A stretch of DNA of 57,080 bases from Bacteroidota bacterium (GTDB taxonomy: Bacteria; Bacteroidota; Bacteroidia; Bacteroidales; Prolixibacteraceae), in contig JAJUGZ010000015.1 in NCBI GenBank assembly GCA_029265715.1, forward strand, positions 1-57,080, given 5' to 3'. Positions 1-7,834 of the stretch are shown in pieces (positions within the stretch are counted from its first letter, which is position 1; each line of letters opens with the position of its first letter). The position numbers and the translations under genes were made by a program. Under the pieces are notes generated by a model. The model was not told the origin of the DNA, did no database searches, and worked only from the letters and a program-made list of their open reading frames with translations.

Positions 1-43
1 AAATCGGCTGTCCGACAAATTTTATTTCCGTATTTTTACCCAT
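1..43 (-). CDS. Start of a probable IS4-type transposase (partial)
   Basis: An ATG at 43-41 on the minus strand opens a frame running off the window edge and reads MGKNTEIKFVGQPI. The pattern K-F-x-G-Q-P-I shortly after the start is, from memory, how IS4-family transposases with the DUF4372 N-terminal domain begin in Bacteroidota. Only 14 residues are visible, so the call rests on that resemblance alone. If right, bases 44 to about 130 would include the non-coding end of the element. Neighbouring sequence to the left would settle it. Confidence 0.4.
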   Translation of the reverse strand, partial: MGKNTEIKFVGQPI

Positions 44-80
44 GTTGTGATTTTTGTGTGCAAAACAAATCTACAACATG
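41..80. repeat. 8-bp inverted repeat beside the partial transposase
   Basis: CATGTTGT at 41-48 is the exact reverse complement of ACAACATG at 73-80, separated by 24 bases. The left arm contains the start codon of the partial transposase frame. It could be an operator or an RNA hairpin near the element end. Eight bases can also pair by chance. Confidence 0.3.
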
Positions 81-144
81 GGGCCAAACCTTCGGGGAGT
101 AACCCCTATCTTTTAATTTTTTACTCGTTCAGTAGTGAAATTCA

Positions 145-756
145 ATGAGAAAGCTATTCCTTTTTTTGATTCCTATATTCTTCGCATCGAGACCGGCACT
201 GGCACAAAATGCGGAAAGATTGCCTAAAATGGGGGCATTCTTTACATTCGGAGAAAATGATGTCATCCGGTTCGAAAACACAGAATGCGATTGTGGCTGC
301 GATGGCGATGGTTTTTGGAATGCAGGGCTCATGTATCTGCAACCATTCGCTGATCATTTCTCATTTAAAACCGGCTTATCATTTCAAAAACACAACTACA
401 CAACAAGCTGGATTGATTTCTCAGAAAATAATTATCTGATGGAACTCAAGCGCTCCGGAACCATTGCCCTGCTGGACGTTCCGCTTGGCATTCGCGCCGA
501 ATTCCTGAAGTTTTTATATACCGACCTTGGCATCCTGTTAGATATAGAAACACAAAATACAAATATTGATTGTCAGTCGGGGGTTGGCAGCGAATTTGGG
601 CTGGGAGCCCGATATGCGTTCAAAAATGGCTGGGAAGTGGCCGTTGGTGCTCAGATGCAGCTACATTCGCTTATCGCGTTTAACCGGTCAACCTATCAGC
701 AACACTTTACCAATTCAGGAGTTTTTGTGCAAATGCTGTTCCCGCTGAAAAAATAA
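145..756 (+). CDS. Outer-membrane beta-barrel protein (PorT/OMP_b-brl-like), unknown function
   Basis: A 203-residue protein with a clear signal peptide (residues 1-21, ending A-L-A-Q). Alternating hydrophobic/polar stretches follow, with a C-terminal strand (GVFVQMLFPLKK) typical of small 8-10-stranded outer-membrane barrels of Bacteroidota. The body resembles the OMP_b-brl/PorT-like group, whose members are mostly uncharacterised. An odd acidic, cysteine-rich loop (E-C-D-C-G-C-D-G-D-G, near residue 48) sits in what would be an early loop and could bind metal; that is inference. It stands alone, followed by a hairpin terminator at about 776 and convergent with purF. The start is the ATG directly before the signal peptide. 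Confidence 0.7.
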   Translation: MRKLFLFLIPIFFASRPALAQNAERLPKMGAFFTFGENDVIRFENTECDCGCDGDGFWNAGLMYLQPFADHFSFKTGLSFQKHNYTTSWIDFSENNYLMELKRSGTIALLDVPLGIRAEFLKFLYTDLGILLDIETQNTNIDCQSGVGSEFGLGARYAFKNGWEVAVGAQMQLHSLIAFNRSTYQQHFTNSGVFVQMLFPLKK

Positions 757-775
757 AGCCGGCTTAATAAAAATG

Positions 776-810
776 AAAAGGCAAATCAAATGAACGATTT
801 GCCCTTTTAC
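776..810. terminator. Hairpin between the barrel gene and purF
   Basis: GGCAAATC (780-787) pairs with GATTTGCC (796-803). Flanking A-rich and T-rich arms extend the stem with one bulged C. It lies between two convergent genes and can serve as a bidirectional factor-independent terminator. Confidence 0.6.
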
Positions 811-845
811 GAATTCTATTATGAACTATTTGTTGAAGACTCAGA

Positions 846-2744
846 CTAATAGGCCCTGCCGGAGAACCCTTCCACGAAGTTGATGAACGATTTGTTTACA
901 ACCTTGTTCCCGCCCGGTGTCGGATAGTCGCCGGTGAAATACCAATCACCGGTATCGTTCGGACAAGCCTGGTGCAGATTTTCTATCGATTGATAAATAA
1001 TTTCAATTTCAGCGCCGCAATCTTCCGGAGTCAACAGCTCGGCTATTTTTGCAGAGATTTCTTCTGGTTTAAACTGACGGTAGATCTCTTTCACGTAGTT
1101 TACAATTTCTTCTTTCGGCAAATTTTCCTGTTCTTTACATTTATTGTAAACTTCTTCAATAACATGAGCTTTCCCGTGATCTTTCAACAATTCGATTGCC
1201 GCATTAAATGCGATAAACTTCTCGAGCACAGCCATATCAATTCCGTAACAGTCGGGGTAACGGATCTGCGGAGCCGATGATACGACAATAATCTTTTTCG
1301 GGTGCAGGCGGTCGATGATCTTCAGGATGCTCTTTTTCAGAGTGGTCCCGCGGACAATCGAATCGTCGATAATAACCAGGGTATCGGTATTTTCACGAAT
1401 AACGCCATAGGTTACATCGTAAACGTGGGCCACCAGATCGTCGCGGCTGGCGTCGTCGGCAATAAAGGTGCGCAGCTTCACGTCTTTAATGGCAATCTTT
1501 TCAATGCGAGGTTCGAGCTCCAGGATTTTCTGGATTTCCTCGTTTGTAATGTTGCCATTCCGCTCTTTTATCTGTTTGGTTTTCCAGTCGTTGCAATATT
1601 GGCGGACGCCCTGTACCAATCCATAGAATGCCGTTTCGGAAGTATTCGGGATGAACGAGAATACCGTGTTTTCGATGTCGTAATTGATGGCCTTCAGGAT
1701 TGCCGGAGCCAGCAAGCGGCCTAAATTTTTACGTTCCTGGTAGATGTCTTTGTCGCTTCCGCGCGAAAAATAAATCCGTTCGAACGAACACGAACGACGT
1801 TGATGCGGAACCCGGACCATCTTGGTACTGATTTGCCCGTCTTTTTTAATGATGAGCGCTTCGCCCGGATTGATTTCATGGACACTCGAAGCCGGAACGT
1901 TCATCACTGTCTGGATCACCGGACGCTCAGAGGCCACTACGACAATTTCATCGTCCTGATAATAAAAAGCCGGACGGATGCCCCAGGGGTCGCGTGTTAC
2001 AAAAGCATCGCCGTGGCCAAACAAGCCAGCCATGGCATAACCGCCATCCCAGTCTTTGCTCGAATTTTCAAGGACTTTCTGAACGTCGAGGTTTTTCTCG
2101 ATCAGCGGAGATATTTCGCGGTTGGTATAACCTTCGTTTTTATACTGACGGAAATGCAACTGGTTTTCTTCATCGAGGAAATGCCCTACTTTTTCGAGAA
2201 CGGTTACCGTATCGGTGTATGCTTTGGGATGCTGTCCCAACGATATCAGCTTATTGAATAGCTCGTCGGTATTGGTCAGGTTAAAATTCCCGGCTAAAAC
2301 CAAGGTCCGCGATTTCCAGTTGTTTTGGCGCATCACCGGGTGAACAAATTCAATGCTGTTGCGGCCAAAAGTCCCATAGCGCAGGTGTCCTAAATAAACC
2401 TCGCCGGCAAAGGGTATATTCTCGTAAACCCACTGCAGGTCTGCTCCTTTCGGCCGAACCTTTTCCGCCTTTTTAATTCCCTTGGCAACTTTATCAAAAA
2501 TATCTTTTATCGGATTTTGATCAACAGAACGATGGCGGGCTATGTATTCCTGCCCCGGTTTCAGTTCCATCTTCACATTCACGATCCCCGCGCCGTCCTG
2601 CCCACGGTTGTGTTGTTTTTCCATCAGCAGGTAAAGTTTGTTCAGGCCATATTGCCAGGTTCCATACTTTTCCTGATAATATTCCAGTGGTTTAAGCAAC
2701 CGTATCAGGGCAATCCCACACTCGTGTTTAATCAATTCGCTCAT
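846..2744 (-). CDS. purF: Amidophosphoribosyltransferase, long Bacteroidota form
   Basis: Catalyses the first step of de novo purine synthesis, transferring glutamine amide nitrogen to PRPP. The N-terminal class-II glutamine amidotransferase domain has its nucleophile at Cys9 (KHECGIA), so an eight-residue propeptide must be removed. The C-terminal phosphoribosyltransferase domain carries the PRPP loop VIIDDSIVRGTT. At 632 residues it is about 125 longer than E. coli PurF (505), as in the long PurF homologues of Bacteroidales, some of which also carry a shorter paralogue. Whether this copy is the main enzyme or a paralogue cannot be judged here. Its ATG overlaps the stop of the upstream SPOR gene by four bases (ATGA), implying translational coupling. 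Confidence 0.85.
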   Translation of the reverse strand: MSELIKHECGIALIRLLKPLEYYQEKYGTWQYGLNKLYLLMEKQHNRGQDGAGIVNVKMELKPGQEYIARHRSVDQNPIKDIFDKVAKGIKKAEKVRPKGADLQWVYENIPFAGEVYLGHLRYGTFGRNSIEFVHPVMRQNNWKSRTLVLAGNFNLTNTDELFNKLISLGQHPKAYTDTVTVLEKVGHFLDEENQLHFRQYKNEGYTNREISPLIEKNLDVQKVLENSSKDWDGGYAMAGLFGHGDAFVTRDPWGIRPAFYYQDDEIVVVASERPVIQTVMNVPASSVHEINPGEALIIKKDGQISTKMVRVPHQRRSCSFERIYFSRGSDKDIYQERKNLGRLLAPAILKAINYDIENTVFSFIPNTSETAFYGLVQGVRQYCNDWKTKQIKERNGNITNEEIQKILELEPRIEKIAIKDVKLRTFIADDASRDDLVAHVYDVTYGVIRENTDTLVIIDDSIVRGTTLKKSILKIIDRLHPKKIIVVSSAPQIRYPDCYGIDMAVLEKFIAFNAAIELLKDHGKAHVIEEVYNKCKEQENLPKEEIVNYVKEIYRQFKPEEISAKIAELLTPEDCGAEIEIIYQSIENLHQACPNDTGDWYFTGDYPTPGGNKVVNKSFINFVEGFSGRAY

Positions 2745-3226
2745 TGGTACAATCTTCTTTCTGTCATTAGCTCCGGGAAACGGATATTATCTTTTACAAT
2801 AAAGGCATTCGGATATTTCAGCTTAATCCGGTCTTTTACTTTCAGGGCTTCGCTACGGGTCCTGAAATCGCCCACCCGAACTTTGAAGTTGGGCGATTGG
2901 TACTGCACGTAAACAGGCCAGTCCGGATAAGTTTTTAAAAAATCGGCTTTCGTGTTGTTGGCTTGTTCCCGCGCCCGGGCATCGCTGCTGAAAAATATTT
3001 CAAGCCGGAAGCCTTCGGTGCCCATGCGTTGTTTGTTTATCTGGATATGTGTCTGCAAAAGGGTATCGATTTGTGCATTCTGGACCACATGCAGACGTTT
3101 CGCTAAATTGTAGGTGTAGGTATCCGGATTGTTTGCAGCCGGGCTAACTTGCAGGTTTTCAATCTGCGCAGTCAGGGTTTTCGAAAAAAGAACAATCAAA
3201 AAAAACAAACAGTACGAGCACCTCAT
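2741..3226 (-). CDS. Secreted SPOR-domain protein
   Basis: A 161-residue exported protein with signal peptide M-R-C-S-Y-C-L-F-F-L-I-V-L-F ending T-A-Q. Its C-terminal half (about residues 80-155) has the SPOR signature: E-I-F-F-S, then N-F-K-V-R-V-G-D-F, then S-E-A-L-K-V-K-D-R-I-K. SPOR domains bind denuded glycan strands in septal peptidoglycan. The frame is open 40 codons further upstream, but the ATG at 3226 is the only start giving a signal peptide at the N-terminus. It overlaps purF by four bases, an unexpected partner for a cell-wall protein. Confidence 0.75.
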   Translation of the reverse strand: MRCSYCLFFLIVLFSKTLTAQIENLQVSPAANNPDTYTYNLAKRLHVVQNAQIDTLLQTHIQINKQRMGTEGFRLEIFFSSDARAREQANNTKADFLKTYPDWPVYVQYQSPNFKVRVGDFRTRSEALKVKDRIKLKYPNAFIVKDNIRFPELMTERRLYQ

Positions 3227-3246
3227 AAATGCAGTTTTTGTGATTG

Positions 3247-3254
3247 CAAATATA
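3247..3254 (-). promoter_or_regulatory. -7 element TATATTTG upstream of the SPOR-purF pair
   Basis: On the minus strand this is an exact match to the Bacteroidota -7 consensus TAnnTTTG, 21 bases before the SPOR gene start. No convincing -33 TTTG at normal spacing was seen. It suggests the SPOR-purF pair has its own promoter in the 214-base gap after the ABC genes. Confidence 0.45.
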
Positions 3255-3440
3255 CGCTTTAATGCTAAAAATTTGTTCGCAAAGCTCCCTCCTGACTCAC
3301 TTCCGTGCCATTTTTTTTCATTGACCGGGTGCCTTTCTCGTTTCAACCCTCCCCTGGGACTTTAACGTTGTAAAGAACAGCTTGTTTGGCACGTTTTTTA
3401 ACTGTATCCTGAATGTTAAATTTTTGTTGCAGTGGCAGTC

Positions 3441-5207
3441 TTAGCTTTCGCGTTTGCCATGTAGCAACATATTCATGGCGTCGCTAAGCGAACCGGCTCG
3501 AACCACTTCTCCAGAGTTGATAAAATAAATCTCATCGGCATTTTCAATCGTATTCAGGCGATGGGCTATAATGACCTTGGTGGTTTTCTCCGGAAGTTTC
3601 TGCAGGATTTCTTCAAGCAACTGTTCGGTTACCGTATCGATATTGGCGGTGGCTTCGTCGAGAATAAGCAGGTCGGGTTTGCGCAAAACGGCCCGCATAA
3701 AGGCAATCAGCTGCTTTTGTCCCAGACTGATCCCCTCGCCTATCGTATCAGTCTTCGTATCGAGCCCGTTGTCGAAGCGTTGTAACAGGGCTTCCAATCC
3801 GGTCGAATGCAACAACCCGTTCAGTTCTTCGTCTGTACAGTTTCGAAACTCTTCGTTGCCGTAGAGCATGTTGTCTCGAACCGTACCCGAAAACAAAAAT
3901 GGCTCCTGAAGTATAAAGCCAATCTTTTTCACGCGATCTTCCGGCGAGTATGTCCGGATGTCGCGGCCATCGAGCCAAACTGTGCCTTCCGACGGATCGT
4001 ACAGACGGGCAATGAGCGAGGCTGTTGTGGTTTTTCCACCTCCGGTTGGCCCTACAAAAGCATAGGTTTTCCCACGTTCCAGATTAAAACTGATGTTGTG
4101 TAAAACTTCCTTTCCGTTCGGATAGCTGAACGATACATTCTGAAACGAAAGCAGCGGTTTTTCGCCTGTAACAGCCAATGGTTGTGGCAAGGTTTCGAGG
4201 TTCGACTTCAGTGCCAGAATCTGCGAAATGCGGTCCCAGCCGGCCAGCGCTACCTGAAAGTTGGCCCACAGGGCTGCCAGTTGCCGGAGCGGATTGTAAA
4301 AACTGTTGATGTAGGCCAAAAAGCTGATCAGCAAACCTATCGAGAAACTTCCGACAGCAATCAGGTAAATACCGAATGTGAGAACCACCAACTGCCCAAT
4401 ATTGGAAAAAAAGCTGTAAACCGGCATCAGCAGGTTGTTGGCAAGCCCGGCCGATACGGCAGTTTGGTAGTTTTCGTTGTTGGCCTCGTTGAACCGTTCG
4501 CGAAAATAATCGCGCCGATTGAAAGCGACGATGACTTTAAAATTGTTCAGGCTTTCCTGAATTTCGGAACTCAGGTTGCCGGTACTTTTCAGGTTCAGGG
4601 CATTCTTCCGTTTCACCCACGGCGAAATAGTTTTGGTAAAAATCCAGATCGCCACGGCAGGCAATAACGAAGCAACTCCCAGCTCCGGATTGATCGAGAC
4701 CAAAAAAATACCAGCCCCAATCATGATCAGGATAAAGCGCAGAAACTGCATCAGCGACTGCGAGAAGAACTGGTTGATTTTATCGGTGTCGTTGTTTATG
4801 CGCGAAATCAGGTCGCCGGCCCGGTTCTGGTTGAAAAAGTCGACCGGTAATTCCTGCAGTTTTGTAAACACGGCATTACGCAAGGTAAACAACATGCGCT
4901 GGCCCACGGTCCCCATCAGTTTCGACTGGACATAGCCGGTTATCATCGTTAAAATATAAACCACCAGTAATATTCCGGAGAATACAAGAATGCCGTGATA
5001 TTGCCTGGTTTGCACATAATGGTCAACCGTGTAGCCTATCAGGATCGGACTGATCAGTGTCAGCGCGGCCGAAACAATCATGGCCAGCGAAGCCGCCAAC
5101 AAAATCTTCTTTTCTTCGACCATGTGGGCCACCAGGCTTTTAACCGTCGCCAGGTTCGACTTCTTTTTGGCCGGTTCTTCTGTTTGTATGTTGAGATTGT
5201 AGTTCAT
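3441..5207 (-). CDS. ABC exporter half-transporter, subunit with the catalytic Glu/His and a degenerate signature
   Basis: A 588-residue half-transporter: six membrane segments (about residues 30-320) followed by a nucleotide-binding domain, type IV exporter (MsbA/MdlB-like). Walker A GPTGGGKT at 386; Q-loop in FILQEP; Walker B LLILDEAT with catalytic Glu518; H-loop His549 (IIAHR). The signature is ISLGQ (493-497) instead of LSGGQ. The next gene upstream (5394-7172) encodes a half-transporter with the opposite defects, so the two should form a heterodimer with one active ATP site. This gene supplies the Walker motifs of the active site and the signature of the degenerate one. Substrate unknown; drug, lipid or peptide export are all possible. 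Confidence 0.85.
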   Translation of the reverse strand: MNYNLNIQTEEPAKKKSNLATVKSLVAHMVEEKKILLAASLAMIVSAALTLISPILIGYTVDHYVQTRQYHGILVFSGILLVVYILTMITGYVQSKLMGTVGQRMLFTLRNAVFTKLQELPVDFFNQNRAGDLISRINNDTDKINQFFSQSLMQFLRFILIMIGAGIFLVSINPELGVASLLPAVAIWIFTKTISPWVKRKNALNLKSTGNLSSEIQESLNNFKVIVAFNRRDYFRERFNEANNENYQTAVSAGLANNLLMPVYSFFSNIGQLVVLTFGIYLIAVGSFSIGLLISFLAYINSFYNPLRQLAALWANFQVALAGWDRISQILALKSNLETLPQPLAVTGEKPLLSFQNVSFSYPNGKEVLHNISFNLERGKTYAFVGPTGGGKTTTASLIARLYDPSEGTVWLDGRDIRTYSPEDRVKKIGFILQEPFLFSGTVRDNMLYGNEEFRNCTDEELNGLLHSTGLEALLQRFDNGLDTKTDTIGEGISLGQKQLIAFMRAVLRKPDLLILDEATANIDTVTEQLLEEILQKLPEKTTKVIIAHRLNTIENADEIYFINSGEVVRAGSLSDAMNMLLHGKRES

Positions 5208-5393
5208 TCAAGTTTTCATTTTAAGTGACAAAGTTCCTGAGTGACAAAGTTCAAAAGGAAAAACCTCAGAACAAACCAGATGGTCATTCATTGTCAGTGA
5301 TTTTAACCATCAGACAGCAAGCTAGAAGCTGCAAGCCTCAAGATAACCTGTGCCCGAATGCCTTGGAATAATAATCAAATTCTGGTCTCGCAA

Positions 5394-7172
5394 CTATCTT
5401 TCCACCATTCCATTCAGTCCGTCAATCTCCCGCGACTCGTTTGTGCTGCGCTGCGAATTGGCAATCTGGATATACTCCGGACAATTTTTCATGAGTTCGG
5501 CGTGGGTACCCGAGGCAATCACTTCGCCTTCCATCAGGAAGATAATCTGATCGTAATTCATCACCGGCGCAATTTTCTGGGTTACCGAAACCAGGGTTAT
5601 CCCCGGGTAATTGGTTGCCACGTTGGCCAGTATCTTTTCTTCAGTTTGCGCATCTACACGAGCTGTAAAATCATCGAGCAACAAAATTTTGGGGTTGAGT
5701 GCCAACGCCCGCGCCAGCATAATCCGCTGCTTTTGCCCACCCGAAAGACTGGCGCCACGTTCCGAGACAACCGTATCGAGTTTTTGTGGCAACGCCTCGA
5801 TGAAATCATGCAGCTCGGCCGTTTCGACAGCCAGCCGCAGCGACTCGTCGGTTACCGTATTGTTGAATGCAATGTTTTCGCGCAGGGCCAGGTTAAAAAT
5901 CACACTGTCCTGAAAGACAAAGCCAATCTGGCGATGAAAAGCTTCTCTGCGGAACTGCCGGATATTAATACCGTCGAACTCAACAACTCCGGAATTCGGA
6001 GTAATCAGCCCGGTCAGCAGATAAAGCAACTGACTTTTCCCGGCAGCAGTTGGCCCGATGATGGCCGTTCGCGATCCGGCACGAATCTCAATGGAAACGT
6101 TTTTCAATGCGGTTTTTTCGTCGTAAAGTACCGACACATTTTTCAGACTTATTTCCCCTGAAAGCGGTTGATCAACAGTTCCGGATTCGGTGGTTTCCGG
6201 GGCCTTCAACACCTGCTCGATACGTCCGTACGAAGCCGTGGCCTGGGCAATCACGTTGCTCATAAACCCAATGACGATAATCGGGAAAATCAGGATGGTA
6301 ATGTAACTGTTGAAAGCCGCAAAATCGCCAAGCGATAAATTCCCCGTTATCACAAAATGCCCCCCCAGCGCCAATACAGTCAGCGTGGCCAGATTAGCTA
6401 CCAGATTGATAATCGGGATCAGGGTGGCAAAAAGCGTCAGAATTGAAATACCCAGCTCTTTGGCTGTAAGGTTGGCTGTCATGAACTTCTGGTACTCGGG
6501 CATTTGGGCGTTTAACACGCGAATGATGGCCGCCCCCAAAATGCTTTCGTTGATAACCCGGTTGAGCCAGTCGATCACCTCACGCGAACGTGTAAACAAC
6601 ACCCGAACTTTTTTCAGGACAACAAAAAAAGCAAAGCCGATGACCGGAACAATGGCAATAACCGGGAGCGCCAGTTTCCAGTTGATCATCAGGAGTAAAA
6701 TGCACGCACCAACAATCACAAACAGTGACGACACGATCGAAGCCACGGCATGCGAGACAAACATTTTGATCGAGTCAATATCCGATGTCAGGTTGGTCAG
6801 CAATTTCGACGGGTTGGCTTTCTGGATGTACGAAAAACTCTGGCGCGATATTTTGTCCGACAATTCGCTGCGCAGGTTCCGGCCCACCCGCTCCGAAGCA
6901 TACGTCTGAACCACACTCTGCAAATACGAGAAGATGAAAATGATCAGCGAAGCCACCAAAAACTCCGTAGCAATCACCTTCACCTGGTAATTCCCTGCCG
7001 AATAGCTGTCGATGCCGTGCGATATAATTTTCGGGATAACCAGGTTGACCCCGTTCCCAATCAGCGTAAAGATGATCAGAACGAGAATGAGTCCCCGGTA
7101 CGGCTTGAGTATTGAAAAGATATTCGGCCCGGAATGCTTTCCCGGCGCTTGTTTTCCTTTCTTGTTTTCCAT
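5394..7172 (-). CDS. ABC exporter half-transporter, subunit with degenerate Walker B and H-loop
   Basis: A 592-residue half-transporter: an N-terminal six-helix transmembrane domain and a C-terminal nucleotide-binding domain. Walker A GPTAAGKS at 373; canonical signature LSGGQ at 476-480. Walker B is ILLLDDFT, with Asp501 replacing the catalytic Glu, and the switch His is Gln532 (SVTQKI). These are the changes found in the degenerate site of heterodimeric exporters such as TM287/288, so it should pair with the product of 3441-5207. The 186 bases between the genes show no terminator, and the genes are probably cotranscribed. A TAAATTTG -7 match lies at 7244-7237 on the minus strand, 65 bases upstream. 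Confidence 0.85.
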   Translation of the reverse strand: MENKKGKQAPGKHSGPNIFSILKPYRGLILVLIIFTLIGNGVNLVIPKIISHGIDSYSAGNYQVKVIATEFLVASLIIFIFSYLQSVVQTYASERVGRNLRSELSDKISRQSFSYIQKANPSKLLTNLTSDIDSIKMFVSHAVASIVSSLFVIVGACILLLMINWKLALPVIAIVPVIGFAFFVVLKKVRVLFTRSREVIDWLNRVINESILGAAIIRVLNAQMPEYQKFMTANLTAKELGISILTLFATLIPIINLVANLATLTVLALGGHFVITGNLSLGDFAAFNSYITILIFPIIVIGFMSNVIAQATASYGRIEQVLKAPETTESGTVDQPLSGEISLKNVSVLYDEKTALKNVSIEIRAGSRTAIIGPTAAGKSQLLYLLTGLITPNSGVVEFDGINIRQFRREAFHRQIGFVFQDSVIFNLALRENIAFNNTVTDESLRLAVETAELHDFIEALPQKLDTVVSERGASLSGGQKQRIMLARALALNPKILLLDDFTARVDAQTEEKILANVATNYPGITLVSVTQKIAPVMNYDQIIFLMEGEVIASGTHAELMKNCPEYIQIANSQRSTNESREIDGLNGMVER

Positions 7173-7236
7173 GAATTGGCTTTGTAAAAAATGAAACGAA
7201 ACAGCGTTTTCTGCTTTCTTTGATCTAAACAGCCGA

Positions 7237-7244
7237 CAAATTTA
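7237..7244 (-). promoter_or_regulatory. -7 element TAAATTTG upstream of the ABC gene pair
   Basis: Minus-strand match to TAnnTTTG, 65 bases upstream of the first ABC gene. A TTTG at 7263-7260 lies 15 bases further up, somewhat close for a -33 box. Confidence 0.4.
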
Positions 7245-7423
7245 ACCGATTCGGTTTCACAAATGATCAATCTTCGGTTAAAAACAGATTTTGTACTGAA
7301 AAGTTGAGCAACAGGCCGGTAATTTGTGGAGCCGGGTACAGCAACTCCCAATCACCGAATTAAAAATCTGCATTCAAAGCTCATCCCGCTACCTCTCATT
7401 TTTCCTTTTCCGGAATTCTGTTG

Positions 7424-7431
7424 TACCTTTG
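7424..7431 (+). promoter_or_regulatory. -7 element TACCTTTG of the hydrogenase-maturation genes
   Basis: Match to TAnnTTTG on the plus strand, 139 bases upstream of the TM1266-type gene. If used, transcripts would carry a leader of about 130 bases, described separately. No clear -33 box was seen. Confidence 0.45.
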
Positions 7432-7569
7432 GTGCGAAAACCTGCGGGAAGGCCTGCGCTGACTTCAAGGGGATGAACCAACAAATTACTGGTCTGGCAC
7501 GCGATTGCCGTTCATGTTATACGTACATCCCCCTTGGTTTTACAGGCGTCTCGCGCAAAACCAAAAATC
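7432..7569 (+). promoter_or_regulatory. Structured 5' leader of the TM1266-hydG genes
   Basis: This untranslated stretch contains a long-range pairing: CAAGGGGATG (7466-7475) with CATCCCCCTTG (7526-7536), ten base pairs with one bulged C. It encloses 50 bases that can form smaller hairpins (for example GGC/GCC around 7495-7509). The outer stem ends 33 bases before the ATG. No known riboswitch class was recognised. It may be a regulatory leader or simply stable RNA. Confidence 0.4.
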
Positions 7570-7824
7570 ATGACAACACACAAACGTTTGGGTTTTGTAG
7601 GCATTATTCTCGAAGACCGGGAAAAAAACGCCCCGCATGTCAATGCAATTTTGACCGAACACGCCGACCTGATCCTGGCCCGCACAGGGATCCCGCATGT
7701 AAAAGGCGAAACCTCCATCATTACGCTGGTTGTTGATGCAACCACCGACGAACTTGGAACTTTAACCGGGAAATTGGGCTCGATTGAAGGCATCACTGTC
7801 AAATCGGGCCTTTCAAGAAAATAA
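7570..7824 (+). CDS. Iron-only hydrogenase system regulator, TM1266 family
   Basis: An 84-residue protein matching the TM1266-type family (hyd_TM1266), a small ACT/NikR-like ferredoxin-fold protein encoded beside [FeFe]-hydrogenase maturation genes. The family pattern is visible: an I-x-L-E-D-R-E strand near the start, L-I-L-A-R-T-G-I-P in the middle, and T-G-K-L-G-S-I-E-G-I-T-V-K-S at the end. It is thought to regulate the hydrogenase system, but its ligand is not established. The frame is open 12 codons upstream; MTTHKRLGF at 7570 matches the family's N-terminus. hydG starts 10 bases after the stop, so the two are cotranscribed. Confidence 0.85.
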   Translation: MTTHKRLGFVGIILEDREKNAPHVNAILTEHADLILARTGIPHVKGETSIITLVVDATTDELGTLTGKLGSIEGITVKSGLSRK

Positions 7825-7834
7825 CATTACTATC

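Noticed and set aside
90-110. GGGGAGTA motif resembling the yybP-ykoY (Mn2+) riboswitch
   Set aside because: Only a short local hairpin GGGG-AGTAA-CCCC is present, with too little sequence before the gene for the full aptamer.
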